From Obelidium mucronatum (Eukaryota > Chytridiomycota > Chytridiomycetes > Chytridiales > Chytriomycetaceae): a stretch of 64,000 nt of DNA. The DNA is taken from NCBI GenBank assembly GCA_025765595.1, contig JAIVFH010000132.1:16878-80877 (forward strand). The letters are read 5' to 3'. The position numbers and the translations under genes are program-made. Below the pieces are notes generated by a model. The model was given only the letters and a program-made list of their open reading frames with translations. It was not told where the DNA came from and made no database searches. Below are positions 9,193-21,518 of the stretch, one piece after another (position 1 is the stretch's first letter; every line of letters starts with the position of its first letter).

Positions 9193-10163
9193 TGTCACAC
9201 ATTCCTAGTCTTTCCTTATTGTTTAAATAAAGATAGTCCAGATGCATGGGTCGTTGGTTGAGCCTGATGAGTGGTCCAGTGGCCCAGATACTCATCAGTA
9301 AAATTCGCGGCAATAGCGTACTCACGAGGAATAATTATAATAATGATCCTAAAAGAAGAACAAGTGAAAGAACAGAATAAAAGAAATAAAATAAAAGAAA
9401 TAACAGAACTTAACTGAATCCCAAATAAAATGAAATCTTCCTATCTTTACTCACGTTACCCCACTCGCGAGTGTTTTTGGTTCCATTGGGTTTGCGGTCC
9501 AGCGCAACCCCTTCCGGATCCACGTCAATCAGATTGAGATCTGCGGTGGCCCTACTCCTCTAAGTCCCTACGCACCTACAACCCTTAAACTAAATCTAAC
9601 TCCTAGTTTGATTGCTCGGCTGCACGATCTGTGGGACCCGTCGCCTTTACCCTGGGTCATCATCCCAATAGCAGGCTCTCCAACAGCGACTGGGTGCACA
9701 CCTACTACGACTCTTTAAAGCTCCCTAGTCGACTTCCTGGGATCATTCCCATACGCTACTTCGCCCAACTCGAGACCGCTATACTCGCTAGCTACTAAAG
9801 TCCAGGTATCTTCCGGAATACCCTTTGGCACAACTGATTTCGCTCGCGTTCACTCACCGAATCTGATCAACTCACAATAGGATCCCCTTGGAGGGACGTA
9901 GCCCTCTCTTATAAAGTTCGCTCGTGAGAGATGCGATCACTGACGCGACCTGGGAAGGACATGGTCGCCATCACGCCATGCCGGTCATTTCAATTCTCAA
10001 CAACTCCAAATCTTTATTGATCGACGCGACAATCCCAAAACAGAGAATCACAAATAAATCAATAAAGAATAATAAATAACAATTAATAAATAAAAACGCT
10101 GTCAAAGTTAGTAGTCTAGGCGGGAAAGTCAAAAACCCCTCCCGTGAAGGTGTAAACTTCACA
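9193..10163 (-). repeat. Long terminal repeat, copy 2
   Basis: This is near-identical to 766-1764, with the same TG...CA ends. It carries the same start of the chimeric homeodomain ORF (MST-LPRILLMSIWATG), which here runs out into unrelated sequence. Its right edge cuts into an LRR coding frame at 10165. In element orientation it would be the 5' LTR, but the DNA just inside it does not look like gypsy leader or gag. Confidence 0.75.
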
Positions 10164-10164
10164 G

Positions 10165-10937
10165 ACCTGTCAAACAACAATATCTCTGGACCCATATCAA
10201 AGCGCTTCATCAAGCTCACCAACCTCCGATATCTCTCCCTCAGTCATAATCAAGTCGATGGAAATTTTGACGGCAATTGTTTCCCGAGCATCTCGCTGTT
10301 GGAACAAGTAAAACTCGACCACAACAACCTCACCGGCGCCCTCCCCAATTCATTCGACAGATTGAAACACTGCCTTAATCTCCTCGATCTCAGTCACAAC
10401 AGATTCACGGGTCCCATCCCTGATGTTTTCAGAAGCTTCCCCAAACTCGAACACCTTATCCTTTCTCACAACGATTTGTCGGGATCCATTTCGCCAGAGA
10501 TTCACGGCTGGCAAAGTATCCGAAATCTCTATTTGGACCACAATCGAATCACTGGCGAAATTCCCGATGCTATTGGTGTGTCAATGAGGAGACTCGAGAA
10601 GCTGTTCTTGAACAACAACAGATTGAGCGGAAGCATCCCGCACACTCTCGGAAACGCTTTGATTCTCAAAGTATTGTCCGTGATTCATCTTGAGTCGAAT
10701 TTGCTCGAAGGTGCTGTCCCAGCGGTATTGTCGACGCTGCCTGAGTTGAGGAAATTGGATCTTTCCCACAACCTTCTCTCTGGGAGACTTCCCAATGAAC
10801 TTGGACAAGCGAATCGTTTGACGTTTGTGGCTGTGAATGGAAATCGGCGTTTTGATTTCTCGCCACTCGTTGCTCCAACCAACCAGAATATTGAGATTCA
10901 AAAAAAGTGTCCTCCAAATTGCCCCGATTGCCTTTAA
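10165..10937 (+). pseudogene. LRR protein, 5'-truncated by an LTR
   Basis: The frame is open from the LTR edge (DLSNNNISGPISKRF) to a stop at 10935-10937, about 257 codons. It contains about eight leucine-rich repeats of the plant-like 24-residue type (LxxLxLxxNxxSGxIP), ending with CPPNCPDC. The F-box/LRR gene at 49994-51159 aligns along its whole length, including the C-terminal CPPHCPDCR. The missing 5' part should hold the F-box and the first repeats. LRRs are protein-binding scaffolds. Without start codon and promoter this is most likely a pseudogene. Confidence 0.75.
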
Positions 10938-11485
10938 CTGTTTATTATTTCGAAGGAGTGGTCCGATTGCCGTTAGCTGTTTATCTTCTTGTTATTCTTT
11001 CGAAGGAGCGGGTTATTTCTTTCAAAATACATGTTGTTACTGTGGTTTCATTGTCTTTGTAGTTGTGAGTGAGCGAAGTGTGGAATAAAGAGTTTGCACT
11101 TTCGAATATGCATAACATACAATGAAGTGGAATACATACTTTGTGTCTGCGAGATCCTGGTTTGGTATTCCTCCTTCATCACAAGAAAAGCGAGTCCCAA
11201 AATAAATCAAAATCACGCTTCTCACAATCGAATTGGACTACTTTGACCCTGCCCACAACGAAAATAATATTTTCCACCGGCCATCTAAATCGCAAGATCC
11301 TTTTTAAACTCGACAAGCACCAAACCGTCTTTTCTTCGAGTTCCGTCCGAGAAATTTGTCAGAAAAAAAAACCTCAAAACAAAGTTCCTCCTCCTCCAAA
11401 ACAACCAACTTCCCCCCAAGTCCCTAGCCCGCCTTCGTCTTGGGCGTGACTCATTGATCACGATAGCGCCTTTCGAACAGCCACT
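10938..11485. other. Intergenic; possible leader of locus A
   Basis: No coding frame is supported. At 11384-11420 a C/T-rich stretch of CCTCCTCCTCCAAA and CAACCAAC words resembles 46706-46742, upstream of locus B. Both precede an ATGCCT. This may be a shared promoter or 5' leader. Confidence 0.4.
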
Positions 11486-11952
11486 ATGCCTTTAATCGGT
11501 AGGTTCTTCGTTCAGTTTCATGATCAAACCTGTCGCGTCTCCTCTCAACACAACCCAACTCTGCCACACCCAAACAGGCGCCAAATTTCATTATTTCGCG
11601 TAAGAAACGCGTTCTTCTTTTTAGGGACCCGAGCTGTGAGCTTCCCTCGATGGTGCGATCATTGTTGACTTTCCCTTTAACATCATCCGCTCTTTTAGAT
11701 TCACGAGCTTCAACACCGACTCCTCATGAAAAGCGCCGAGCTATAAATATAGTAGCGCTGTTACGTGTGACGGTGTGAGTGCTCTGCACAAGTGACTTCT
11801 CTCCGCCTGACATTATTTCTATTTTCGTAGCATTAGAAAAGCTTGCCTGGAAGACCTCATGCTACAATCCTTTGGATTCTTTGTATAATGTTCCTTATTT
11901 TCGTGTTTACGATTTTTATTTCATGGTTTGTTGTTATTTTATTTCTTCGTCT

Positions 11953-11990
<38 letters not shown>

Positions 11991-12393
11991 CCGGCTCATT
12001 TCGGAATTATCATTCTCACTGACATAACAACTCCTTAGGTTCTATGATCCGACTCCACTTAAATAAATGGGCTGTATTTAATAATTACGCATTCTCTCCC
12101 GCTCTGTACCCCAGTGTTCCCGATTTCCAGGTGCATGCGTCCCAACTTTCTCCAGGAGCTTCGTCCCAGCCAAACCTAACCATACTGGTCAAACCGATCT
12201 GCGACGGCAAACTTTATGTTCCGCTACTGTCTTTTTTATTTCTTTTTACCATTCAATTCCTTCAACTATTGGAAAACCAAAAAAATAATTTGGCTTTCGG
12301 GAGGGGCCTTTAGGTACGTGATAAACTTCCTCTACATATTTTGTTTTCATTTAATGTGTACTAATACTTAAGCATATACCGAGTTCTTGATAG
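11486..12393 (+). other. Putative first exon and introns of locus A, with a 37-T run
   Basis: ATGCCT at 11486 is followed by a possible GTAGGT donor at 11499. Locus B has ATGCCT then GTAAGT at the equivalent place. The exons that follow before the array are not resolved. A run of 37 T lies at 11954-11990. Confidence 0.3.
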
Positions 12394-15300
12394 GATCAAG
12401 ACTATGGGACTTGGCGGCTCATGAACTCCATGGCTGTCTGTGCTGGTGCTGCAGTGATGAGTTTCCAAGCCGTTTCGGGGGCTGAAGAGGTTAGCAGTTT
12501 AAAAGGGGCGATTCGTTTCCCCTACGAGCGCTCTCACGGTTTTCAAGACTCATTGTGGTGCCCGCTCAGACAGTGTGTTGCAGTGTGCTCCCAAAGGTAA
12601 CCATCGCTTCTTGACTATTTAATACTCCCTTTGCATTCTAAAACCGTGTCTTTTATTGTCAACAGAATACACACGGCAACCCATGGAATCCATAGCTCTT
12701 TGGGTCTTCGCTGCAATGATGAGTTTCCAAGCCGTTTTGGGGGCTGAAGAGGTTAGCAGTTTAAAAGGGGCGATTTATTTCCCCTACGAGCGCTCTCACG
12801 GTTTTCAAGACTCATTGTGGTGCCCGCTCAGACAGTGTGTTGCAGTGTGCTTCCAAAGGTAACCATCGCTTCTTGACTATTTAATACTCCCTTTGCATTA
12901 TAAAACCGTGTTTTTTATTGTCAACAGAATACACACGGCAACCCATGGAATCCATAGCTCTTTGGGTCTTCGCTGCAATGATGAGTTTCCAAGCCGTTTC
13001 GGGGGCTGAAGAGGTTAGCAGTTTAAAAGGGGCGATTTATTTCCCCTACGAGCGCTCTCATGGTTTTCAAAACTCATTGTGGTGTGGACTCCAAGATGCT
13101 GGCTATGAGGGGGGTCTTTGTGGGCAAGTCCCCAGGTATGTCTTACTTTCTTTGTTACTTGCTCCATACTAACTCCTTTTTATACCGAGTATTTATTTAA
13201 TCCAGAAATCAAGACTATGGGACTTGGCGGATCCTCCATTCCATGGCTGTCTGGGCTGGTGCTGCAGTGATGAGTTTCCAAGCCGTTTCGGGGGCTGAAG
13301 AGGTTAGCAGTTTAAAAGGGGCGACTCGTTTCCCCTACGAGCGCTCTCACGGTTTTCAAGACTCATTGTGGTGCCCGCTCAGACAGTGTGTTGCAGTGTG
13401 CTCCCAAAGGTAACCATCGCTTCTTGACTATTTAATACTCCCTTTGCATTCTAAAACCGTGTCTTTTATTGTCAACAGAATACACACGGCAACCCATGGA
13501 ATCCATAGCTCTTTGGGTCTTCGCTGCAATGATGAGTTTCCAAGCCGTTTCGGGGGCTGAAGAGGTTAGCAGTTTAAAAGGGGCGATTTATTTCCCCTAC
13601 GAGCGCTCTCATGGTTTTCAAAACTCATTGTGGTGTGGACTCCAAGATGCTGGCTATGAGGGGGGTCTTTGTGGGCAAGTCCCCAGGTATGTCTTACTTT
13701 CTTTGTTACTTGCTCCATACTAACTCCTTTTTATACCGAGTATTTATTTAATCCAGAAATCAAGACTATGGGACTTGGCGGATCCTCCATTCCATGGCTG
13801 TCTGGGCTGGTGCTGCAGTGATGAGTTTCCAAGCCGTTTCGGGGGCTGAAGAGGTTAGCAGTTTAAAAGGGGCGATTCGTTTCCCCTACGAGCGCTCTCA
13901 CGGTTTTCAAGACTCATTGTGGTGCCCGCTCAGACAGTGTGTTGCAGTGTGCTCCCAAAGGTAACCATCGCTTCTTGACTATTTAATACTCCCTTTGCAT
14001 TCTAAAACCGTGTCTTTTATTGTCAACAGAATACACACGGCAACCCATGGAATCCATAGCTCTTTGGGTCTTCGCTGCAATGATGAGTTTCCAAGCCGTT
14101 TCGGGGGCTGAAGAGGTTAGCAGTTTAAAAGGGGCGATTTATTTCCCCTACGAGCGCTCTCATGGTTTTCAAAACTCATTGTGGTGTGGACTCCAAGATG
14201 CTGGCTATGAGGGGGGTCTTTGTGGGCAAGTCCCCAGGTATGTCTTACTTTCTTTGTTACTTGCTCCATACTAACTCCTTTTTATACCGAGTATTTATTT
14301 AATCCAGAAATCAAGACTATGGGACTTGGCGGATCCTCCATTCCATGGCTGTCTGGGCTGGTGCTGCAGTGATGAGTTTCCAAGCCGTTTCGGGGGCTGA
14401 AGAGGTTAGCAGTTTAAAAGGGGCGATTCGTTTCCCCTACGAGCGCTCTCACGGTTTTCAAGACTCATTGTGGTGCCCGCTCAGACAGTGTGTTGCAGTG
14501 TGCTCCCAAAGGTAACCATCGCTTCTTGACTATTTAATACTCCCTTTGCATTCTAAAACCGTGTCTTTTATTGTCAACAGAATACACACGGCAACCCATG
14601 GAATCCATAGCTCTTTGGGTCTTCGCTGCAATGATGAGTTTCCAAGCCGTTTCGGGGGCTGAAGAGGTTAGCAGTTTAAAAGGGGCGATTTATTTCCCCT
14701 ACGAGCGCTCTCATGGTTTTCAAAACTCATTGTGGTGTGGACTCCAAGATGCTGGCTATGAGGGGGGTCTTTGTGGGCAAGTCCCCAGGTATGTCTTACT
14801 TTCTTTGTTACTTGCTCCATACTAACTCCTTTTTATACCGAGTATTTATTTAATCCAGAAATCAAGACTATGGGACTTGGCGGCTCCTCCATTCCATGGC
14901 TGTCTGTGCTGGTGCTGCAGTGATGAGTTTCCAAGCCGTTTCGGGGGCTGAAGAGGTTAGCAGTTTAAAAGGGGCGATTCGTTTCCCCTACGAGCGCTCT
15001 CACGGTTTTCAAGACTCATTGTGGTGCCCGCTCAGACAGTGTGTTGCAGTGTGCTCCCAAAGGTAACCATCGCTTCTTGACTATTTAATACTCCCTTTGC
15101 ATTCTAAAACCGTGTCTTTTATTGTCAACAGAATACACACGGCAACCCATGGAATCCATAGCTCTTTGGGTCTTCGCTGCAATGATGAGTTTCCAAGCCG
15201 TTTCGGGGGCTGAAGAGGTTAGCAGTTTAAAAGGGGCGATTTATTTCCCCTACGAGCGCTCTCATGGTTTTCAAAACTCATTGTGGTGTGGACTCCAAGA

Positions 15301-16690
15301 TGCTGGCTATGAGGGGGGTCTTTGTGGGCAAGTCCCCAGGTATGTCTTACTTTCTTTGTTACTTGCTCCATACTAACTCCTTTTTATACCGAGTATTTAT
15401 TTAATCCAGAAATCAAGACTATGGGACTTGGCGGATCCTCCATTCCATGGCTGTCTGGGCTGGTGCTGCAGTGATGAGTTTCCAAGCCGTTTCGGGGGCT
15501 GAAGAGGTTAGCAGTTTAAAAGGGGCGATTCGTTTCCCCTACGAGCGCTCTCACGGTTTTCAAGACTCATTGTGGTGCCCGCTCAGACAGTGTGTTGCAG
15601 TGTGCTCCCAAAGGTAACCATCGCTTCTTGACTATTTAATACTCCCTTTGCATTCTAAAACCGTGTCTTTTATTGTCAACAGAATACACACGGCAACCCA
15701 TGGAATCCATAGCTCTTTGGGTCTTCGCTGCAATGATGAGTTTCCAAGCCGTTTCGGGGGCTGAAGAGGTTAGCAGTTTAAAAGGGGCGATTTATTTCCC
15801 CTACGAGCGCTCTCATGGTTTTCAAAACTCATTGTGGTGTGGACTCCAAGATGCTGGCTATGAGGGGGGTCTTTGTGGGCAAGTCCCCAGGTATGTCTTA
15901 CTTTCTTTGTTACTTGCTCCATACTAACTCCTTTTTATACCGAGTATTTATTTAATCCAGAAATCAAGACTATGGGACTTGGCGGATCCTCCATTCCATG
16001 GCTGTCTGGGCTGGTGCTGCAGTGATGAGTTTCCAAGCCGTTTCGGGGGCTGAAGAGGTTAGCAGTTTAAAAGGGGCGATTCGTTTCCCCTACGAGCGCT
16101 CTCACGGTTTTCAAGACTCATTGTGGTGTGGACTCCGAGATGCTGGCTTTGAGGGGGTTTCTTGTGGGCAAGTCCCCAGGTATGTCTCGCTTTCTTTGTT
16201 CCTTGCTCCATACTAACTCCTTTTTATACCGAGTATTTATTTAATCCAGAAATCAAGACTATGGGACTTGGCGGCTCCTCCATTCCATGGCTGTCTGTGC
16301 TGGTGCTGCAGTGATGAGTTTCCAGGCCGTTTCGGGGGCTGAAGAGGTTAGCAGTTTCAAAGGGGCGATTCGTTTCCCCTACGCGCCCTCTCGCGGTTTT
16401 CAAGACTCACTGTGGTGCCAGCTCAGACATGTGTTGCAGTGTGCTTCCAAAGGTAACCACAGCATCTTGACTGTTTCATACTTTCTTTGCATTCTAAAAC
16501 GGTTTCTTTTATTGTCAGCAGAATACACACGGCAACCCATGGAATACATGGGTCTTTGGGTTTTCGCTGCAATGATGAGTTTCCAGGCCGTTTCGGGGGC
16601 TGAAGAGGTTAGCAGTTTCAAAGGGGCGATTTTATTTCCCCTACGCGCCCTCTCACGGTTTTCAAGACTCATTGTGGTGTGGACTCCAAG
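12394..16690 (+). repeat. Locus A: tandem array of two-exon units, period 551 bp
   Basis: Two related exon types alternate. Type a (for example 13206-13409, 204 bp) lies between ATTTAATCCAG and GTAACC. Type b (for example 13479-13686, 208 bp) lies between TTGTCAACAG and GTATGTC. Both encode MSFQAVSGAEEVSSLKGAI, FPYERSHGFQ and SLWC. Type b exons start at 12928, 13479, 14030, 14581, 15132 and 15683, exactly 551 bp apart, and the units differ at only a few bases. Diverged units flank the array (12394-12858, 15961-16690). The introns are duplicated with the exons. I do not recognise the protein. Confidence 0.8.
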
Positions 16691-16879
16691 ATGCTGGCTT
16701 TGAGGGGGGTTTTTTGTGGACAATTCCCGAAAGGATTGCGAGGTGCAACCTTACGACGCTGGTACGCTCGATGGGGGTGCAACTCCCTCTCCCTGGCGTG
16801 GCGGAGAACCCTGTTCCGCAGGAGGCGTTTCCTGCCTTACATGGTTCAGGGATGTCCATTAATGAGCATTCACTTTGAG
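15961..16879 (+). CDS. Locus A 3' end: diverged array exons and terminal exon
   Basis: Exons 15961-16177 and 16250-16452, then one starting at 16522, join in phase (VPR-NQDYGTW, ASK-EYTRQPM). The 16250 exon has CAGACATG where the array has CAGACAGTG, so it keeps the frame into the next exon. In the last exon an extra T (GATTTTATTT for GATTTATTT near 16631) shifts the frame. Read past it, the sequence continues as CGQFPKGLRGATLRRWYARW. This may be the surviving ancestral end of the gene, or a pseudogene. No known domain is recognised. Confidence 0.4.
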
Positions 16880-16975
16880 TTGGTGGTTCTGAATTGGAAG
16901 ACATACCTTTACTATGGTTCAAAGAAAGAATGTAGAATAGATTCTCAATCAAAAACAGATCAAAAAAAAAAGAAA

Positions 16976-18794
16976 TCATGTTTCTTCTTCGTCATTCATT
17001 AAAAACAAAACCTCCCCAACTTTCCGCCAAACATCATCCGAAACACCAGCCATCGCACCACTAATCCCCATCCCAACAAAACTACTCTCGAACGGCTTGA
17101 CAACCCTCCGAGCGTCATCCCCTCCTCGCTGCAGTGCTTCAACAAAGATCCGACTGGCTTTCACACACATTGGATGGAATTGCTGCTCAATGGATGAATT
17201 GGGTGGGTAGTTTGAGGGTAACGACGGTTTCCGCATGAGACTGAGTAACAGTGGGACCAGCATTGGACATTTGCTGAACGAACATTGCTTCTGAGAACTG
17301 GGTCCTCGAGGGGGGTACGCGAAAGGGCGGTCATGTGTAACAGGAGTCACCACCGACACCGCCGCCGCCGGAGAAACCCCGCGTCTTTCCCTTCCAACAG
17401 GCTGCTCCTCCTCTTCCTCGACTTCTCCAGGCGCGCCATCCAGCATCACAACCAAATGATACAAACACGACAAGGCCAGCTCCCAACAAACAGAATCATC
17501 CACAGTTCCATTCGGCGGCCAGCCCCCATATTGAGGCAACACTTTGACGCAAACAGTCAACAACGAATCCAGTTCTTCCTGGCATTCTGCAAACAAGTCT
17601 GCATTCTTGATATCGATTGTGAGTTTGTTGAATCCTTCGAGAAGCATCCATGGTTGCAAGTCTTCGCCAAGGTGGCGGTTCGACGGTGGGTCTTTGGACC
17701 AGGCCATTGAGAGTTGTGGGCCGTGGTGGTGGGATTCTAGAAAGTCTGCGTGTGTTTGTAGGGCGTCTGAAATGATCCTGATTATTGTTTGAGCGTTTGA
17801 GGGAGTTGAGACTTGGACGTGAAGGCTGATGTTGAGGAGGGCCGCGTACGCTATCCGCCGTACCTCCAGAATAAGGGTGGATGCATCTTGGAAGAGCAGT
17901 TTCCGATCTTTCGAAGATACTTCCTTTTTTGCGGCCCCTTCCGAACCAAGAACGTCACCCAAAAAGATATCATCGTCATCATCCAACCCAAACGTATCAA
18001 AAACCGAATCCTCCTCTTCCCCAGCGTCGCCGTCATCAACGGGTTCAAACGGAGATATCCGAAGCGCGTCCACAACCGCCTGGAAGTAACCACCATTCTT
18101 ACCCAGCCATTGCTGGTTCTCCACAGTCGCCGCACTCAAATTCCGGAAAACAGTCAATATCGCCACAAGTCTTTCCAAATACGCTTTCCGTTTATCCATA
18201 TGGCTGCCCGTCAAAGAATTGATTGAAAATAAATTTGCGGTGGTGCAAGCTGAAGTCGCGGATTCGAAATGCAGTAATGTTCTAATAGGTATGAATTCGT
18301 CGTCCAAGGGAATACAGTTCAATTCTTCTAATGATGCAATGGTTGATTTGAGTAAATTAATGGCCGCGTATCCAAGTGGAGGAAAGTCGGGGAATCGGAG
18401 AATCACGTCCTTATCATTCGACAAGACTGTCAACACGTTCAAAGAGTATGCAATCTCAATCGGTGATGGGGACTGCAGAGACATTGCAATATTGTATAAA
18501 TCAACAGCTCCTGCAAAAAAATTGGATTTTGATATGTTGGTATGTCGATATCCAGTAAAAATGAACGAAAGAAAAAAACCAACCAAGGTTGTTCTTGCTG
18601 ACTTTCTTCACTCTGGGAACCACGGAATATATCTTGTCCACTTCTATTCCGCCATACTTTTTTGTCAACATAACTGGATCCACATCAGCGATGGCTGGAG
18701 ATGCATCCAATAGATTGGTTCGCCCATTGACCGTTTGAGATGAAATCCCCGGACGCTGGCCATAAGTCATGAACCCTTTTTGGATTTGCTGAAG

Positions 18795-18826
<32 letters not shown>

Positions 18827-21363
18827 GATTTTGTAAGCCTGCGGAATTAGCCCTTGGCGGCGCCATCAAAGTACTAGCAACGGGCGGAACTGGTGTGTGG
18901 GGTTTGTTGGGAATACGTGAGACTGAAGGCGCAACTGCTGCCATTCTCTGCCTCTGCTCGTTGGCCATAGCAGACCCAGAGCTCATCATTGGATTTGCTG
19001 GATTCGATGCTGTTTGTCCCACTTGCGGCGTTTGCCAGCTCGCAGTTGGGGTTGGAGCAGGAACCTCCACTTCGGGTCCTGGAAACAACTCAGTGAGCAA
19101 GCAAACGCAACAAACAAAAAAAAAGAGTAAGTACCGATAATTCCTGGAGGTATGAATCGCGGATTCGCCCCTTTATAATCCTTTGCGTTTGGATACAGTT
19201 CTTTCTCAAAGGCCAGTAAATAGTTGGAATAATATTTCCGGAGCGCCCCCGGGGCGGATACTGGAGCCAATATTTGCATTCGTTCAGCGATTGCTTTCCA
19301 GGTCCGTTCTGTTGATGCCTATTCCGCAGTTAGCGAATTGAAATAAATAATATAAAAAATAAAAAATAAAAAAATGAGTGATCGCACCTTTTCAAAGCCT
19401 CCAAAATCCAGGACTACGTAAAAAAGGGTATAGTAATCAACGAATTTTTGGTTGATTTTTTGGGCTCTTGTTTTTGCAACGCCATTGGCATCGCATGACT
19501 GATTTAAGCGAGAGTCAAATTCAATCTTGGAGAGAATATCCACGGTTAACGGAGGCGGCGGGGGCGCCGCAGGTTGCGGCCGAGGATTCAGTACAGGCGG
19601 TGGCGTTTGTTTCGACTTTTGCATCAAGAGTTGTTGCTGATGCTGAGCCACCAAATATTGCTGTTGCATAAGCTGCTGCTGCTGAAGCATGGCAGCCATC
19701 GCAGCCGCATTTATATTCAGTCCAGCAGCTGAATTCGGAATCCCTGGCTTCGCTCCACCACTCATGGCCGCCATAATCCCAGCCACATCTCCTTTCATCT
19801 GTCCAATCTGAAGCAAACTCTTTTGGATCATTGACGCCACCATATTCCGCCGTTCAGAAATCTTTTGAATCTCGCCTTTTACTGCGGCTTCTTTTGCAGC
19901 CTCTCCTGGCCCGATTCCGGCGAGCATGCGCGTTAGATGCTCGATTTGGGCGGATAAGCTAGAGTGATTTTCCTTGAGTCGGCTCAGGTAATCCGTTAGT
20001 TGTTGTACTGTTTGAGGCTGCGGTTGTTGAAGGTTTGAGTTCGCAGGTGCACCTCCTGTTGGAAGGGCCAATCCTGTGGGTCGATTCTGTACTAATGCCG
20101 GGGCCTGTGCAAGAGTTTGAGCGACTGGCGGTGTAGCGGAATTCAAGAGCTGTGACGCGGATTTTGGTTTGTCTGCGACCAAAGGGGTGGCGGTAGGCGG
20201 ATTGGAGACATTGGTTGGGACAGCATCAGCATTTGGTTTCAGCGGATTTCGAGGAATTTTCGGGGGCGTCACGTTGGTGGTGGTGTCAGGTGGAGTAGAG
20301 TCAAATGACAAGTATTGCATGACATCTCCAGCATCCATAGAGGGCTTTTTTGAAGTCATAGATGCTTCTGTTTTGGGGCGTTTATCACTGTTGGCCGCAT
20401 CGTCTGGCTTTCGCTTCAAATCGGGTTTTGACTGCGGTACAAGCGGGTTGGGTAAGGTTTGACTTTCGCTGGCGATTTTGTTGTTTGCGACGTTGTGAGG
20501 GGTACTATTGTTGGCGAGAGATACGTTGGTGGCAGCCTGTTTAAACGTTTAAATGGTATGACTGGGGTGTTATGAAACCAGCAAAAATGAACCTTGGACG
20601 CGTTGGAATCAAAGAGCCAGTCAAAGTTGCTGTCCAGTCCAGTTGTTGAATTAACGATGCCTGTATTTGGAGGAGCAAGAGAATCCGAACTACTCGATGC
20701 GCTGCCACCTTTTCCAGACATTCCAAGAGATCCGTTTAAAGCGAGTGCAGCTTTTTGTTCGGCTGCTGGTATTGATTGTTTTTGCTGCTGCCAGGACATT
20801 CCTGCAAGTGGATTTTGCAGAGTTGGCATTTGTGATTGGGACTGCATTTGAGCCGCCATTAGCTGCTTTTGCACCTGCATTTGCTGTTGGAGAAGAGACA
20901 TGGTTTGTGGTTGTGTGGTATTTGATGGTTGACTTTGCTGGATATTTTGATGCTGGACATTATGTTGCTGGACATTATTTTGCTGCTGCTGCTGATGCTG
21001 TTGAAGGAACAAAGAGATATTGTTTCCCAGTAGATTTGCATTGTTGAGTTGATTTTGCAGGCTCTGATGCATTTGCGGGTTGAGACCCAACAGACTCAGG
21101 TTGTTGAGACTGTTCAACCCGAGACTGTTCAACCCGAGACTGTTCACTCCCACACTGTTCACTCCCACACTGTTCAGTCCGCCCAAACCCGCCAGATTCA
21201 TTCCAAGTCCAAGCACACTCGGAGCACTCTGGCTCGCAAAGCCCAGCGGCAGAAACGGGTTCGCGTTGCTAGGCGCGCCTGGCTGCCCCGGACCACGCCC
21301 CGGACTTGCCGCCCCACGCGCGCCGCCGCTGCCGCTGCCGCTCTTTGTCGCTCCGTGGTCCAT
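16976..21363 (-). CDS. SWI1: Swi1/ARID1-type subunit of the SWI/SNF chromatin remodeler
   Basis: Five exons on the minus strand: 21363-20593, 20536-19388, 19318-19135, 19078-18584, 18510-16976. All phases agree and give 1377 residues. The N-terminal half is low complexity and rich in Gln/Asn/Leu/Gly (a tandem VNS(V/L)GLN repeat, Gln tracts). The ARID DNA-binding domain spans the exon 2/3 junction: KINQKFVDYYTLF, LDFGGFEK, then TWKAIAERM and LRKYYSNYLLAFE. An 11-Gln tract (18790-18826) follows. The last 500 residues match the helical BAF250/Swi1 C-terminal region (IAYSLNVLTVLSNDKD, FRNLSAATVENQQWL) with an acidic insert. Swi1 binds DNA with little sequence preference and scaffolds SWI/SNF. The ARID plus C-terminal region make the call firm. 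Confidence 0.88.
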
Positions 21364-21518
21364 TTTTAATCAAACGCTGTTCGGAAAAAGCTGCTCGCTG
21401 CGACAAAATAATATTAAATATTGTCAAAAATAATAAACAATTTATTTGTTTGACTTCGATCTCAATTATTCGCTGCTTCATTGACTTTGGGTCGTGTTGT
21501 TTTGTACTGTTTGGTAAA

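Noticed and set aside
9193..9207. Primer-binding site next to the 5'-side LTR
   Set aside because: The internal flank reads GGGGGGCCCAACC on the element strand and does not start TGG; no tRNA match can be argued by eye.
16400..16979. Minus-strand frames across the locus A array
   Set aside because: They cross the splice sites of the plus-strand exon model and differ between units; no conserved protein.
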